A stretch of 61,415 nucleotides of DNA from an uncultured Alphaproteobacteria bacterium (GTDB lineage Bacteria; Pseudomonadota; Alphaproteobacteria; HIMB59; GCA-002718135), in assembly GCA_902574475.1 (NCBI GenBank), contig CACGNZ010000001.1, forward strand, positions 1 through 61,415, in the 5' to 3' direction. Positions 27,612 to 38,195 of this stretch are shown here, piece by piece (the first letter of the stretch is position 1; each line of letters opens with the position of its first letter). Made by a program: the position numbers and the translations under genes. The notes beneath the pieces are model-generated. The model saw only the letters and a list, made by a program, of their open reading frames with translations, did no database searches and was not told where the DNA came from.

Positions 27612-28178
27612 TTATTTTTTAATAATTTTATGTAAAGTCGGGATCAGAGCAACTGCTAATGCTATTTTAAATAACTCACTAGGAAGAAATGGTAAAAGAC
27701 CAGCTGCTAATGCTTTTTCTAAACCAATAATATAACCAAGATACATGATACCAAATGAGAATATAACAACAGAACCAATTAATAGAGACAGCGTAGCTTT
27801 AAAATATGTTTTGCTAAAACCTAAATTTGCTAAGTAACTAATAACTATTGATGCAAATAACATACCATAAAGGTATCCTGCTGTTGGACCAACTAAATAA
27901 GCTATTCCTCCACCTGTAGCAAATACAGGAAGTCCTATAGCTCCTTGAAAAAGGTAAAATGCAACTGTGGCAAAAGATAATCTAATACTATAAGTCATTC
28001 CTATTAAGAAAATTACAAATGTCTGCATTGTCATTGGCACCGGCCAAAATGGTACTTGAACCTTAGCTGAAATCGCTAGTAAAATTGAACCAATTAAAAT
28101 CAATGTTATTGTAAGAAAATTTGAATTAATATTCTCAAAATTTTTTAATTTGTTAATTAAAATTCTATCTTCGTGCAT
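27612..28178 (-). CDS. bioY: Biotin transporter BioY
   Basis: KVQVPFWPVPMTMQTFVIFLIGMTYS, FQGAIGLPVFATGGGIAYLVGPTAGYLYG. Confidence 0.93.
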   Translation of the reverse strand: MHEDRILINKLKNFENINSNFLTITLILIGSILLAISAKVQVPFWPVPMTMQTFVIFLIGMTYSIRLSFATVAFYLFQGAIGLPVFATGGGIAYLVGPTAGYLYGMLFASIVISYLANLGFSKTYFKATLSLLIGSVVIFSFGIMYLGYIIGLEKALAAGLLPFLPSELFKIALAVALIPTLHKIIKK

Positions 28179-28201
28179 ATATTTTCCTTTAATTATTGTA
28201 A

Positions 28202-29140
28202 TTAAACTAATTTATATTTTGCTTCAAGCTTATCCCAAAAATCTTTTTCTAAATTTACATTATTTAATGCATTAATTTGCTTCAATCCTGTAGGGGAAGT
28301 TACGTTTATTTCTGTTAGATAATTTCCAATTATATCAATTCCAACAAAAAATAGATTATTCTCTTTTAGTTTTGGTCCCAAAATTTCGATAATTTCTTTA
28401 TCTCTATAAACTAGGTCAGTTTTAACTGCCTTGCCGCCAGCATGAAAATTTGCCTTTACATTACCTTCTTGAGGTATTCTAGCAACTGAACCGTAATATT
28501 CACCATCGAACAAAACCACTCTTCTGTCCCCATCATTTATCTCATTGATAAATTTTTGGACCATTATAGGCAAGTTTAGATATTCCTCTAATATTTTAGA
28601 ATTAAAATTACTTTTATCAAATCTATGTATACCCTCTCCTCCATTACCATAAAGTGGTTTAGTTATAATATCTTCTTCTTTATCTAAAAATTCTTCAATA
28701 ATTTTTAAATCTTTTGTTACCAAAGTAGGTGGCATAAATTCTTTAAAATTAAATGTAAATAACTTTTCAGTAGAATTTCTGACTGCAGTTGGATCATTGA
28801 CAACAATTGTTGAGGATGGAAGTAAATCCAAAATATATGTCGATGTGATATAATTCATATCAAAAGGAGGGTCTTGTCTTAAAAAGATAAATTGAAAATC
28901 TTCTAATCTAGTAATTATTTTTTTAGATTTATAATTAAAATAATTATTTTCATTTAAAAATAAATCTAGATAATATCCAGATGCTTGAATACTATTTTCT
29001 TTTATGAATAAGTCTTTTGGATTGTAATAAAAAATATCATAACCTCTTTCTTGCGCTTCATAACCTATTAAAAAAGATGTATCGAATTCATAATCAATCT
29101 TTTCAATATTATCCATTTGGATTGCTATACTTTTTTTCAT
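28202..29140 (-). CDS. gshB: Glutathione synthetase
   Basis: FLRQDPPFDMNYI, KPLYGNGGEGIHRF, NVTSPTGLKQINAL. Confidence 0.93.
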   Translation of the reverse strand: MKKSIAIQMDNIEKIDYEFDTSFLIGYEAQERGYDIFYYNPKDLFIKENSIQASGYYLDLFLNENNYFNYKSKKIITRLEDFQFIFLRQDPPFDMNYITSTYILDLLPSSTIVVNDPTAVRNSTEKLFTFNFKEFMPPTLVTKDLKIIEEFLDKEEDIITKPLYGNGGEGIHRFDKSNFNSKILEEYLNLPIMVQKFINEINDGDRRVVLFDGEYYGSVARIPQEGNVKANFHAGGKAVKTDLVYRDKEIIEILGPKLKENNLFFVGIDIIGNYLTEINVTSPTGLKQINALNNVNLEKDFWDKLEAKYKLV

Positions 29141-30480
29141 TAGAAAATTTCTTCCTCATATATTTTTTTTATATTTTTTTTCCATTCACCATTATATTTA
29201 CTGGTTAATAAATCAGCTGGTGAATGACCATTTGATAGATTTTTTTCTAAATCTTTGAGATAAAATGTTTCATTATATTTTTCATTTTTTACTAGAATAT
29301 TTCTTTTCTCTAAACCTGATTTTGAAATTTCAAATAATTTGTGTGCAATATCTAAAATATTACCATGTTTAAATTTTGTTTGTAAACCTTCTACTGGGGC
29401 TAAGTTATTTATTAAATTTCGATCATTTTGAGTCCAGCCCTCAAAAATTTCATTAGTTTTATCAATAGCTTCATCATTATATAAAATACCAATCCAAAAA
29501 GCAGGCTGAGAACATATTAAATCCCATGAACATGCGTCCATAGAACGAATTTCTAAGAATTGCTTTAATCTAACTTGAGGAAATAGAGTTGATAAATGAT
29601 TAATCCAATCTTCGATAGTGGGTTCAAGGTTTAAATCTTTAGAAATATTATTTTGCATAAAATCTCTAAAAGTATAATTGGTCATATCGATATATTTATA
29701 ATTTCTAATTACAAAATACATTGGAACATCAAGGGCATACTCTGCATATCTTTCAAAATTAAAATCTTTATCAAAAACAAAAGGCAATAAACCTGTTCTA
29801 TCTTTGTCTGTGTGATGCCAAAAATGAGATCTTAAACTCTTATATTTGGAAACTTCTTTTTGATCAAAAGGTGAGTTAGCAAATATTGCAGTTGCTATAC
29901 CTTCAAGATTTAACATTAATCGATATTTATTAATCATATCTTCTTCAGAATGATAATCCAAATTTACTTGGTTTGTACATGTGCGTTTCATCATATGATG
30001 TCCTAGAGTACCAACTTTAGGCATATATTTTTTCATTATGGAATATCTTTGTTTTGGCATCCAAGAAAAATCATCAAGAGACAAGCTTGGCTCAACGCCT
30101 AATCCTAATAATATAAAGCCAAATTCTTCACCAATATCTTTTAATTCCTTTAAATGTCTATTAGTTTCAGTACAGGTTTGATGGATATTTTTTAATTGTG
30201 CTCCAGATAATTCGATCTGACCACCTGGTTCTAAAGTTATACTTTCACCAAATCTTTCTAGAGCAATTATTGTTTTATCTCTATCATCGTATTTTGGTTT
30301 CCATCCCTTATTTACAAATTTTAAAAGAATATCTTTTATACCATTTGGCTCTTCATAAGATAATTGCTGTAAACTATCTTTTTTTAGAACAAATTTCTCA
30401 TGTTCTACTCCTATGCGTAAATCATTTTTATCTTTCACTCCTTTATAAAAGTAATCAATTAAATCGTTTTTTTTTAGCAT
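29140..30480 (-). CDS. gshA: Glutamate-cysteine ligase (alphaproteobacterial/plant type)
   Basis: RIGVEHEKFVL, ITLEPGGQIELSGAQLKNIHQT, LEIRSMDACSWDLICSQPAFWIG; adjacent to gshB. Confidence 0.92.
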   Translation of the reverse strand: MLKKNDLIDYFYKGVKDKNDLRIGVEHEKFVLKKDSLQQLSYEEPNGIKDILLKFVNKGWKPKYDDRDKTIIALERFGESITLEPGGQIELSGAQLKNIHQTCTETNRHLKELKDIGEEFGFILLGLGVEPSLSLDDFSWMPKQRYSIMKKYMPKVGTLGHHMMKRTCTNQVNLDYHSEEDMINKYRLMLNLEGIATAIFANSPFDQKEVSKYKSLRSHFWHHTDKDRTGLLPFVFDKDFNFERYAEYALDVPMYFVIRNYKYIDMTNYTFRDFMQNNISKDLNLEPTIEDWINHLSTLFPQVRLKQFLEIRSMDACSWDLICSQPAFWIGILYNDEAIDKTNEIFEGWTQNDRNLINNLAPVEGLQTKFKHGNILDIAHKLFEISKSGLEKRNILVKNEKYNETFYLKDLEKNLSNGHSPADLLTSKYNGEWKKNIKKIYEEEIF

Positions 30481-30503
30481 TGCATTAACTTAAATAGGAA
30501 AGA

Positions 30504-31871
30504 TCATATCAAAAATAAAGTTGCTAATCCAAGAAAAGACAAAAAGCCAAACACATCAGTTATTGTAGTTAAAATTACTGCAGATGCTAAAGCGGGATCA
30601 ATTTTTAGATTATCTAGTACTAGTGGAATTACAATTCCTGAAAAACCAGCAATAAGTAAGTTTAGTATCATGGCAAGACCTATTATTAACCCCAACATCA
30701 AATTATCAAACCAATAAATAGAAATTAAAGATATTATGATTGCAAATATAATACCATTTATACCACCAATTAGAGTTTCTTTGATTATTATTTTTAAAGC
30801 ATTACTAGTAGTTAGTTCTTTCACTGCAATAGCTCGTACTGCAACTGTTAAAGTTTGAGTTCCAGCATTAGCACCCATTGAAGCTACTATTGGCATTAAA
30901 ATAGCTAAGGCTACTACTTTTTCTATCGCAGCTTCAAATAGACCTATCACTATAGAAGCCACTACCGCTGTCATTAAGTTTACAATTAACCACGAAATTC
31001 TTGATTTTGTTGTATTAATAACTGACTCATACAAATCTGTGTGATCTACACCTCCAAGCTTTAAAATATCTTCCTCTCTTTCTTCTTCTATAACCTCTAC
31101 AACATCATCAAATGTAATTGATCCAATAATTTTTTTTTGATTATTTATAACTGGAGCACTAACTAATCCATATTTATTAAATAATAAAGCTACATCCTCT
31201 TGATCTGTATTAACATCTATTAATCTTAAATCTTTATTTGTTATTGAATTTAATTCTATTTCTCTTTTTGAACCCATTAATCTTCCCAATGGAACTATAC
31301 CTTTTGCTTCTTTATTATTATTGATTAAGTAAATATCATAAAAATCTTCAGGTAAATTTCCTTTATTGTTTCGTAAATAATCAATTGCTTGACCAACATT
31401 CCATGATTGATTAACAGCAACAAATTTTCTTTGCATTAATCTTCCAGCAGAGTCTTGAGGGTAATTTAATCCTTCTTCAACTAATGTACGTTCTTCTTTA
31501 TCTAAATTTTCTAAGAATATAGTCTGAGCTTTTTCCTCTAAATCTTCAGCTAAGTCGACAGCATCATCAATATCTAAACTTTTAGCATTATTAGCTAATT
31601 GCTTTATATCTAAAGTCTCTATTATTTCTTCTCTAACACTATCATTTAAATAAGTTAAAATTTCAGGATCAAAATTCTTATCAATTATATTCAAAAGGCT
31701 TAATCTTAAAACTGGATCTAAATTTTGAAGAATATCTGCAATATCTGCATTATGAATATCTTTTAAATAAGATAATACGTTATCATATTTATAATTTTCT
31801 AAATAATCAGTTATTAATTCAACAGATTTAATTGGAGAATCCTGATCTTTTTTAATAATTATTTCTTCCAT
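30504..31871 (-). CDS. mgtE: Magnesium transporter MgtE
   Basis: MgtE N-domain repeats (IHNADIADILQNLDP), CBS domains, C-terminal TM domain MPIVASMGANAGTQTLTVAVRAIA. ATG at 31871 preferred over the called GTG (31907), which lies inside a tRNA gene. Confidence 0.93.
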   Translation of the reverse strand: MEEIIIKKDQDSPIKSVELITDYLENYKYDNVLSYLKDIHNADIADILQNLDPVLRLSLLNIIDKNFDPEILTYLNDSVREEIIETLDIKQLANNAKSLDIDDAVDLAEDLEEKAQTIFLENLDKEERTLVEEGLNYPQDSAGRLMQRKFVAVNQSWNVGQAIDYLRNNKGNLPEDFYDIYLINNNKEAKGIVPLGRLMGSKREIELNSITNKDLRLIDVNTDQEDVALLFNKYGLVSAPVINNQKKIIGSITFDDVVEVIEEEREEDILKLGGVDHTDLYESVINTTKSRISWLIVNLMTAVVASIVIGLFEAAIEKVVALAILMPIVASMGANAGTQTLTVAVRAIAVKELTTSNALKIIIKETLIGGINGIIFAIIISLISIYWFDNLMLGLIIGLAMILNLLIAGFSGIVIPLVLDNLKIDPALASAVILTTITDVFGFLSFLGLATLFLI

Positions 31872-31877
31872 AAAAGT

Positions 31878-31964
31878 TGGTGCGGCTGAGAAGACTTGAA
31901 CTTCCACAGGATAAATCCCACAGCGACCTCAACGCTGCGCGTATACCAATTCCGCCACAGCCGC
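31878..31964 (-). tRNA. tRNA-Leu (anticodon GAG), CCA encoded
   Basis: Minus strand GCGGCTGTGGCGGAATTGGTATACGCGCAGCGTTGAGGTCGCTGTGGGATTTATCCTGTGGAAGTTCAAGTCTTCTCAGCCGCACCA; long variable arm; anticodon loop TTGAGGT. Confidence 0.96.
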
Positions 31965-32025
31965 ATATATAGTATAATTAAATATCAGATAGAATATTAT
32001 CTATCAATAAAGTAAAATAAATAAG

Positions 32026-32673
32026 ATGAACGAGATTGAAGTTAAAATATCTAGTAATGAAATAAATTATGATGAGGCAGTCAGTTTTATGGAGTCAAAA
32101 GTAGAAAGTATAAATAACAATCTGTCTAAAGAATTATTGTGGTTTTTAACTCATAATCATGTTTTCACTCAAGGAACAAGTGCTAAAAATAATGAAATAT
32201 TAAACTCAAATATTATTAATGTAATTAAAACAAATCGTGGAGGTAAAACAACCTACCATGGTCCAGGTCAAAGAATTGTTTATTTTATGTTAAACTTGAA
32301 CAATAAAAAAAAAGATATACGAAAATTTATTTCAATTATCGAAGATTCATTAATTACTTTTTTAAATAATTACAATATTGAGTCAAGAGCATTCAAAGAT
32401 AGAGTTGGTATTTGGGTAATAAAAAATAATAAAATAACTTTTGATAAAGAAAAAAAAATTGGCGCTATTGGTCTTAGAGTAAAAAAATGGATTAGTTATC
32501 ATGGTATGAGTTTTAATATCAATCCTGATTTAAAGTATTATGATTATATTCACTCATGTGGTTTAAAAGAATATAAAAATACTTCTATGGAAGAATTAGG
32601 AATTGAGTTAGATCAAAATGAGTTTGATGAAAATTTTAAAAATATATTTATAAATAAACTAAAAAGTATGTAA
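32026..32673 (+). CDS. lipB: Octanoyltransferase LipB
   Basis: NRGGKTTYHGPGQRIVYFML; KKIGAIGLRVKKWISYHGMSFNI. Confidence 0.93.
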   Translation: MNEIEVKISSNEINYDEAVSFMESKVESINNNLSKELLWFLTHNHVFTQGTSAKNNEILNSNIINVIKTNRGGKTTYHGPGQRIVYFMLNLNNKKKDIRKFISIIEDSLITFLNNYNIESRAFKDRVGIWVIKNNKITFDKEKKIGAIGLRVKKWISYHGMSFNINPDLKYYDYIHSCGLKEYKNTSMEELGIELDQNEFDENFKNIFINKLKSM

Positions 32674-33573
32674 GTTTTTATTAAAATTTTTGTTAATTTT
32701 TAATTTATTAATTTTTAAAAATGATAGAAAATGGTCGGGCAAATCTGCCACAAACTCAAAATCTTTATTTTCTATGCTAAAGTTTAAACTATAAGAATGA
32801 AGCATTAGTTTTTCTTTCTTAAATTTTGAAGAACTATTATATTTTTTATCTCCTATAATTGGACATCCTAGATTTTTTGAAACAATTCTTAATTGATGAG
32901 TTTTTCCAGTCTTAGGATTATACAAAATTTGTGATAAACTATTTTTTTTATAGATAAGTTTGTAATTAGTTAAAGTATTTTCAAGTTTTTGTTTTTTATT
33001 TCTTACTTGCAAATTTACTTGAGAAACATCATTTTTAGGAATTCCTTCACATAAAGCTATGTAAAATTTATTAATTTTTTTTTCTTTAAAAAGTAATGAC
33101 AAGTATTTTGCATAATTTAAATTTTTAGCAATTAAAAGTAATCCTGTTGTCTCTTTATCAAGTCTATGAACAAGCCTATAATTTGAATTAATATTTTTTA
33201 TAATATGATCTATAGAAAGATTTATTTTACTTCCACCCTGAGTTGCGATTTCAGTCCATTTATTTAGAACTAAAAAATTATTATTTTGAAAAATTATTGA
33301 TTTATTAAAAGTTACTAAATCCTTATTTGAAATATTAATATTTTTTTTAACAGTTATTTTATTTTTATATATTTTATCATGAAAATTTAGTATTTTTAAA
33401 TTGTCATTAATTTTAATAATATAATTTGATTTAGTTCGTGAACCATTGATTAAAATATTTTTTTTTCTAATATTTTTCTCAATAAAACCTTGAGTGAGAG
33501 AAGAGTATAAATTTTTTAAATATTTGTCTAACCTTATTTCATAACGACTGTTAATTTTTATATTTTTAATCAA
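32659..33573 (-). CDS. 23S rRNA pseudouridine synthase, RluC/RluD family
   Basis: YRLVHRLDKETTGLLLIAKN; KTGKTHQLRIVSKNLGCPIIGDKKY. Confidence 0.92.
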   Translation of the reverse strand: MIKNIKINSRYEIRLDKYLKNLYSSLTQGFIEKNIRKKNILINGSRTKSNYIIKINDNLKILNFHDKIYKNKITVKKNINISNKDLVTFNKSIIFQNNNFLVLNKWTEIATQGGSKINLSIDHIIKNINSNYRLVHRLDKETTGLLLIAKNLNYAKYLSLLFKEKKINKFYIALCEGIPKNDVSQVNLQVRNKKQKLENTLTNYKLIYKKNSLSQILYNPKTGKTHQLRIVSKNLGCPIIGDKKYNSSSKFKKEKLMLHSYSLNFSIENKDFEFVADLPDHFLSFLKINKLKINKNFNKNLHTF

Positions 33574-33574
33574 T

Positions 33575-33943
33575 TCAAAATTTATTTATTATCATTCCTA
33601 AATAAGCAAATAAGATACAACTAGTAATTGAAATAAAAATAAAAAGAAAAGAAAAAAATATTTTTTTTGACATAATTAAATTAACTACTTCAAGAGAAAA
33701 AGCAGAAAAAGTTGTAAAGGATCCAAGTAAACCAATTATTAAAAAGAACTTTACAAAATCTTCAGGTATATTTTTTACATAAACAGAGGTAATTAAATAA
33801 CCAATTAAAAAAGAGCCTAAAATATTAACAGAAAGAGTTCCATATATACTTGATGATAAAAGACTTTTACTAAAGTTAGTTAAAATATATCTCAAAACTG
33901 CTCCAGTAGCGCCACCTGTTGCTACAAGAAATAAATTAAACAA
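33575..33943 (-). CDS. crcB: Fluoride exporter CrcB/Fluc
   Basis: GGATGAVLRY, LSVNILGSFLIGYL, GLLGSFTTFSAFSLEV. Confidence 0.93.
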   Translation of the reverse strand: MFNLFLVATGGATGAVLRYILTNFSKSLLSSSIYGTLSVNILGSFLIGYLITSVYVKNIPEDFVKFFLIIGLLGSFTTFSAFSLEVVNLIMSKKIFFSFLFIFISITSCILFAYLGMIINKF

Positions 33944-33949
33944 TCGTTT

Positions 33950-34387
33950 CTATATTTGAGGTTGTTGTTCTACTTCATCAGTAGATTTTTTTTCAATAAC
34001 AGGTCCACTATCTTGTCCTTTTGCATTTTCATCTCTGTCGACAAACTCTATTACTGCTGTAGGTGCATTATCACCAAATCTGTTTCCAAGTTTTATGATA
34101 CGTGTGTATCCTCCATTTCTATTTTTGTATCTTTCAGCAAGGACATCAAAAACTTTTTTTGACATTTTTTTATCTTGTAAAACAGAAATGGATTTTCTTC
34201 TTGATAATAAATCGCCTTTTTTGCCCAAAGTTACTATTTTTTCTACAAATCTTCTTAGTTCTTTTGCCTTTGCTAAAGTAGTTGTTATTTGTTCATGCTT
34301 AATTAGTGCGTTTGACATATTCATAAACATAGCTTTTCTATGAGATGAGGTTTTATTAAGTTTCTTATTTTTAATATTATGTTTCAT
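33950..34387 (-). CDS. rplQ: 50S ribosomal protein L17
   Basis: [43 protein letters not shown]. Confidence 0.97.
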   Translation of the reverse strand: MKHNIKNKKLNKTSSHRKAMFMNMSNALIKHEQITTTLAKAKELRRFVEKIVTLGKKGDLLSRRKSISVLQDKKMSKKVFDVLAERYKNRNGGYTRIIKLGNRFGDNAPTAVIEFVDRDENAKGQDSGPVIEKKSTDEVEQQPQI

Positions 34388-34389
34388 AT

Positions 34390-35412
34390 TTATTTATTAA
34401 ATGGATCTTCATACTTTTTAGCTAATTCATCAATATTTTCAGGAGGCCAATCAGGAACGGACATCCCAAGATTTAATTCCATTTGCTGCAGTACTTCTTT
34501 TATTTCATTTAATGATTTTCTACCAAAATTTGGTGTTCTCAACATTTCTGACTCAGATTTTTGTACTAAATCTCCAATATAAATTATATTATCATTTTTT
34601 AAGCAGTTTGCAGATCTTACAGATAATTCTAGTTCCTCAACTTTTTTGAGAAGATTGGAATTGAATGATAATTTTTCAACGTTTGATTGATCAGGAGTAA
34701 TCTCTGGTTCATCAAAATTGATAAATGGTTGTAGTTGATCTTGGAGAATTCTCGCTGCTAAAGCTATCGCATCATCAGGTGAGATAACTCCATTAGTTTC
34801 AACTTCAAAAATTAATTTATCAAAGTCAGTAACTTGACCAACTCTGCTATTTTCAATTTTATATGTTGCTTTAACTACCGGACTAAACATTGCATCTAGT
34901 TTTATTTCACCAATTATTTTATTTTCATCTTCAGCTACTTCAGCAGATACATAACCTTTACCTGTTTCAACGTTTGCTTCAATTTCAATATCAGCGTTAG
35001 AATCAAGAGTCATTATTAACTGATCAGGATTCATTATCTCTGTCTCTGAGTCAGTTTCAAAATTACCAGCTCTTAGTTCACCTGACCCTGAAGACTTCAA
35101 ATACATTTTCTTTAATCCTTGCGAATGAACTTTAACTGCAATAGATTTTAAATTTAATAATATATCAGTTAGATCTTCCTTAACACCAGGTATTGTAGAG
35201 AATTCATGAACTACACCTTTAATTTTTACAGATGTAATGGCTGCGCCTTGTAATGAAGATAGTAAAACTCTTCTTATAGAATTCCCAAGAGTTAATCCAA
35301 AACCTCTTTCAAGTGGTTCAGCGGTGAGAATACCAAATCTTCCATTACTTTCTTCAACATTAACTTCCATCTTAGTTGGTTTAATTAATTCGCTCCAGTT
35401 TTTTTGTAACAC
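34390..35412 (-). CDS. rpoA: RNA polymerase alpha subunit
   Basis: [29 protein letters not shown]-terminal [23 protein letters not shown]. Confidence 0.98.
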   Translation of the reverse strand: MLQKNWSELIKPTKMEVNVEESNGRFGILTAEPLERGFGLTLGNSIRRVLLSSLQGAAITSVKIKGVVHEFSTIPGVKEDLTDILLNLKSIAVKVHSQGLKKMYLKSSGSGELRAGNFETDSETEIMNPDQLIMTLDSNADIEIEANVETGKGYVSAEVAEDENKIIGEIKLDAMFSPVVKATYKIENSRVGQVTDFDKLIFEVETNGVISPDDAIALAARILQDQLQPFINFDEPEITPDQSNVEKLSFNSNLLKKVEELELSVRSANCLKNDNIIYIGDLVQKSESEMLRTPNFGRKSLNEIKEVLQQMELNLGMSVPDWPPENIDELAKKYEDPFNK

Positions 35413-35429
35413 TTGAATACTCCTTTTTT

Positions 35430-35810
35430 TTAAACTCTTCTTCTTTTTCTTGGTCTACATCCATTATGAGGAATTGGTGTAACATCTTTTATAGATGTTA
35501 TTACATATCCAATTGACTGTAATGAACGAAGAGCAGACTCTCTTCCTGAGCCAGGACCTGAAACTTCTACCTTAAGATTTTTTAAACCAAAATCTTTAAC
35601 TTTGTTTCCTACATCTTCTGCTGCTATTTGAGCAGCATATGGTGTAGATTTTCTAGAACCTTTGAAGCCCTTATGTCCCGCTGATGACCATGCTAGTGCA
35701 TTTCCTTTATCATCTGAAATTGTAATTATAGTATTATTAAACGATGAAACAATATGCGCAACACCCGAAGAAATTTTCTTTTTAACTTTATTTTTCTTTT
35801 TATCAACCAT
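35430..35810 (-). CDS. rpsK: 30S ribosomal protein S11
   Basis: [18 protein letters not shown]...[16 protein letters not shown]. Confidence 0.98.
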   Translation of the reverse strand: MVDKKKNKVKKKISSGVAHIVSSFNNTIITISDDKGNALAWSSAGHKGFKGSRKSTPYAAQIAAEDVGNKVKDFGLKNLKVEVSGPGSGRESALRSLQSIGYVITSIKDVTPIPHNGCRPRKRRRV

Positions 35811-35811
35811 A

Positions 35812-36192
35812 CTAACCCTTAGTAACTTTTTTCTTTCCTGCTATTGCTACTGCTTTACCTTTTCTAGTTCTAGCGTTAGTGTGTGTTCTTTGTCCTCTAA
35901 CAGGAAGTTTTTTTCTATGCCTTAATCCTCTATAACATCCTAAATCATTTAGTCTTTTTATATCCATAGATATTTTTCTTCTTAAGTCACCTTCAACTGA
36001 ATAATCTTTATCTACTAAATCCCGAATTTTGTTTATTTCTTCATCACTTAGTTCACTAACCCTTTTAGAAATATCAATAGATGCATTTTTACAAATGTCT
36101 TTTGAGATTTTTGGTCCAATTCCATAAATATAAGTTAAAGCTATATTAACTTTCTTGTTGGTTGGAATGTTTACACCTGAAATTCTTGCCAT
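35812..36192 (-). CDS. rpsM: 30S ribosomal protein S13
   Basis: [26 protein letters not shown]...[25 protein letters not shown]. Confidence 0.98.
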   Translation of the reverse strand: MARISGVNIPTNKKVNIALTYIYGIGPKISKDICKNASIDISKRVSELSDEEINKIRDLVDKDYSVEGDLRRKISMDIKRLNDLGCYRGLRHRKKLPVRGQRTHTNARTRKGKAVAIAGKKKVTKG

Positions 36193-36221
36193 ATGTCAAT
36201 TAAAAAAAAATGAATGAGGGT

Positions 36222-36250
36222 GAATACAAGATAATCATAGCTTTAGTCAA
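36222..36250 (-). promoter_or_regulatory. Candidate internal promoter for rpsM-rpsK-rpoA-rplQ
   Basis: 87-bp gap after adk contains TTGACT (36245-36250, minus strand) followed ~17-18 nt later by a TATTCA-like -10. Confidence 0.35.
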
Positions 36251-36279
36251 GAGGATTAATTGTAAGTTTTGGCTAATTT

Positions 36280-36852
36280 TCATGGTTTTTTAATGATTTG
36301 TATTATTTTGTTTGTAATTTCACTAATTTGAAGAGATCCATCTATTTCATGAAATATTTTAGAGTTTGAATCCTTATAAAGTTGGGAAACTTTAGCTGTG
36401 GAATTAGAATATTCATTAAATCTAGTCTCAAGAACAGTTAAATTATCATCTTCTCTTTTTTCCTCAATTGATCTTTTTAGAATTCTTTTTTTTAAAATAT
36501 CAAAATTAATTTCAATATTAAAAATAAAATTAATTTTATATAATGACTTTTCTAAAAATTTATTTAAAAAATAAGCTTGCTGTAATGTTCTAGGATATCC
36601 ATCAAGTATAAAACCGCTAGAAGCTTCATTTTCTAATCTAGATGAAACTATTGAATTGAGTATTTCGTCAGATACTAATTTACCATCAGACATAATTTTT
36701 TTTAATTTAATAGCTAAATTATCTTTTTCTAAAATCTTTTTTCTCAAAATATCACCAGTTGATAAATGAGTGATTTTTAAATTATCTGATATTATTTTTG
36801 CTTGGGTACCTTTGCCTGCTCCAGGTGGGCCAAAAAAAATTATATTTGTCAA
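36280..36852 (-). CDS. adk: Adenylate kinase
   Basis: IIFFGPPGAGKGTQAKII; FILDGYPRTLQQA. Confidence 0.97.
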   Translation of the reverse strand: MTNIIFFGPPGAGKGTQAKIISDNLKITHLSTGDILRKKILEKDNLAIKLKKIMSDGKLVSDEILNSIVSSRLENEASSGFILDGYPRTLQQAYFLNKFLEKSLYKINFIFNIEINFDILKKRILKRSIEEKREDDNLTVLETRFNEYSNSTAKVSQLYKDSNSKIFHEIDGSLQISEITNKIIQIIKKP

Positions 36853-36853
36853 T

Positions 36854-38194
36854 TTATCTTCTGCCTTTTAATTTCGTTTTCTTTAAAAGATTTTCATATT
36901 GATGCTGAAACAAATGTGATTGGACTTGGTTAATGAAATCAATCATAACAACAACTACAATTAACAAAGCAGTACCGCCTAAGTAAAACGGAATGGAAGT
37001 TCTGGATAAAAGAAATTCAGGAAGTAATGCTACAAATGTTAAATAAATAGTTCCAATAGTAGTCAATCGTATTAGTATAAACTCAATATATTTAGCTGTA
37101 TTTTCACCTGGTCTTATACCTGGAATAAATCCACCATACTTTCTTAAATTTTCTGCTTGTTCGTCTGGGCTAAAAACAATTGAAGTATAGAAAAATCCAA
37201 AAAATATAATCATAGCAGCATATAGTGCTAAATAAAGTGGCTGCCCTCTTCCTAAATAACTAGAAATAAGTATAAAAATATCACTTGAGGATCCAGCTCC
37301 AAAACCCGACATGGTATTTGGTAAAAGCAAAATCGATGAGGCAAATATTACTGGTATTACACCTGCTGTATTGATTTTAAGTGGTAAGTGAGAACTTTGA
37401 CCACCATATATTTTATTACCAACTTGTCGTTTTGGATATTGAACTGGTAACCTTCTTTGAGCTTTTTCCACAAAAACTATAAAAATTATTAATAAAAGAA
37501 TAAGTATTAATATCCCTAGTATAAAAGCTATACTTAATTCACCAGTTCTGCCTAATTGCAATGTACTTACAAAAGCACTTGGAAGATTGGCTATAATACC
37601 TGCAGTAATAATTAAAGAAATACCATTACCTACTCCTCGAGAAGAAATTTGCTCACCGAGCCACATTAAAAAAATTGTTCCGCCAACTAAAGTAATCACA
37701 GTGGTAATTCTAAAAAAAAGTCCCGGTTCAAAAACAATATTACCATAAGTAGTTTGCATTGATTCTAATCCGATAGAAACACCATAACCTTGAACAGCTG
37801 CTATTAATACAGTTACATATCTTGTGTACTGAAGTAGCTGTCTTCTACCCTTTGTGCCTTGTTCTTTTAAGCTTTTTAAAAAAGGTATCGCAGATTGCAT
37901 CAAAGTCATTATAATTGATGAAGAAATATAGGGCATTACACCTAGTGCAAATATTCCCATTCGACCCAAGGCACCTCCAGAAAAAGTATCAAATATTCCA
38001 AGTATACCTGAAGATTGTTGCTCAAAAAATTGTTGAAGAGCCAATGGATTAATTCCAGGTATAGGTAAAAATGTACCTAAACGGAAGACAATAAGCGCAC
38101 CTAAAGTAAAAAGTAATCTTTGCCTAAGTTCTGTTGCCTTGCCTAAAGCTCCAAAATTTAAATTATTAGCAAATCTTTCTGCAGCTGTTGCCAT
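36854..38194 (-). CDS. secY: Preprotein translocase SecY
   Basis: GIMPYISSSIIMTLMQ-type motif (GVMPYISSSIIMTLMQ); KFYTSIVFSPDEQAENLRKYGGFIPGIRPG region. Confidence 0.98.
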   Translation of the reverse strand: MATAAERFANNLNFGALGKATELRQRLLFTLGALIVFRLGTFLPIPGINPLALQQFFEQQSSGILGIFDTFSGGALGRMGIFALGVMPYISSSIIMTLMQSAIPFLKSLKEQGTKGRRQLLQYTRYVTVLIAAVQGYGVSIGLESMQTTYGNIVFEPGLFFRITTVITLVGGTIFLMWLGEQISSRGVGNGISLIITAGIIANLPSAFVSTLQLGRTGELSIAFILGILILILLLIIFIVFVEKAQRRLPVQYPKRQVGNKIYGGQSSHLPLKINTAGVIPVIFASSILLLPNTMSGFGAGSSSDIFILISSYLGRGQPLYLALYAAMIIFFGFFYTSIVFSPDEQAENLRKYGGFIPGIRPGENTAKYIEFILIRLTTIGTIYLTFVALLPEFLLSRTSIPFYLGGTALLIVVVVMIDFINQVQSHLFQHQYENLLKKTKLKGRR

Positions 38195-38195
38195 A

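Noticed and set aside
31872-31907. N-terminal extension MEVQVFSAAPTF of the MgtE ORF
   Set aside because: The codons translate the T-arm and acceptor of tRNA-Leu(GAG); the MgtE start is better placed at 31871.
35430-36192. Absence of rpsD between rpsK and rpoA as an anomaly
   Set aside because: rpsD is normally located elsewhere in alphaproteobacteria, so this is not unusual.
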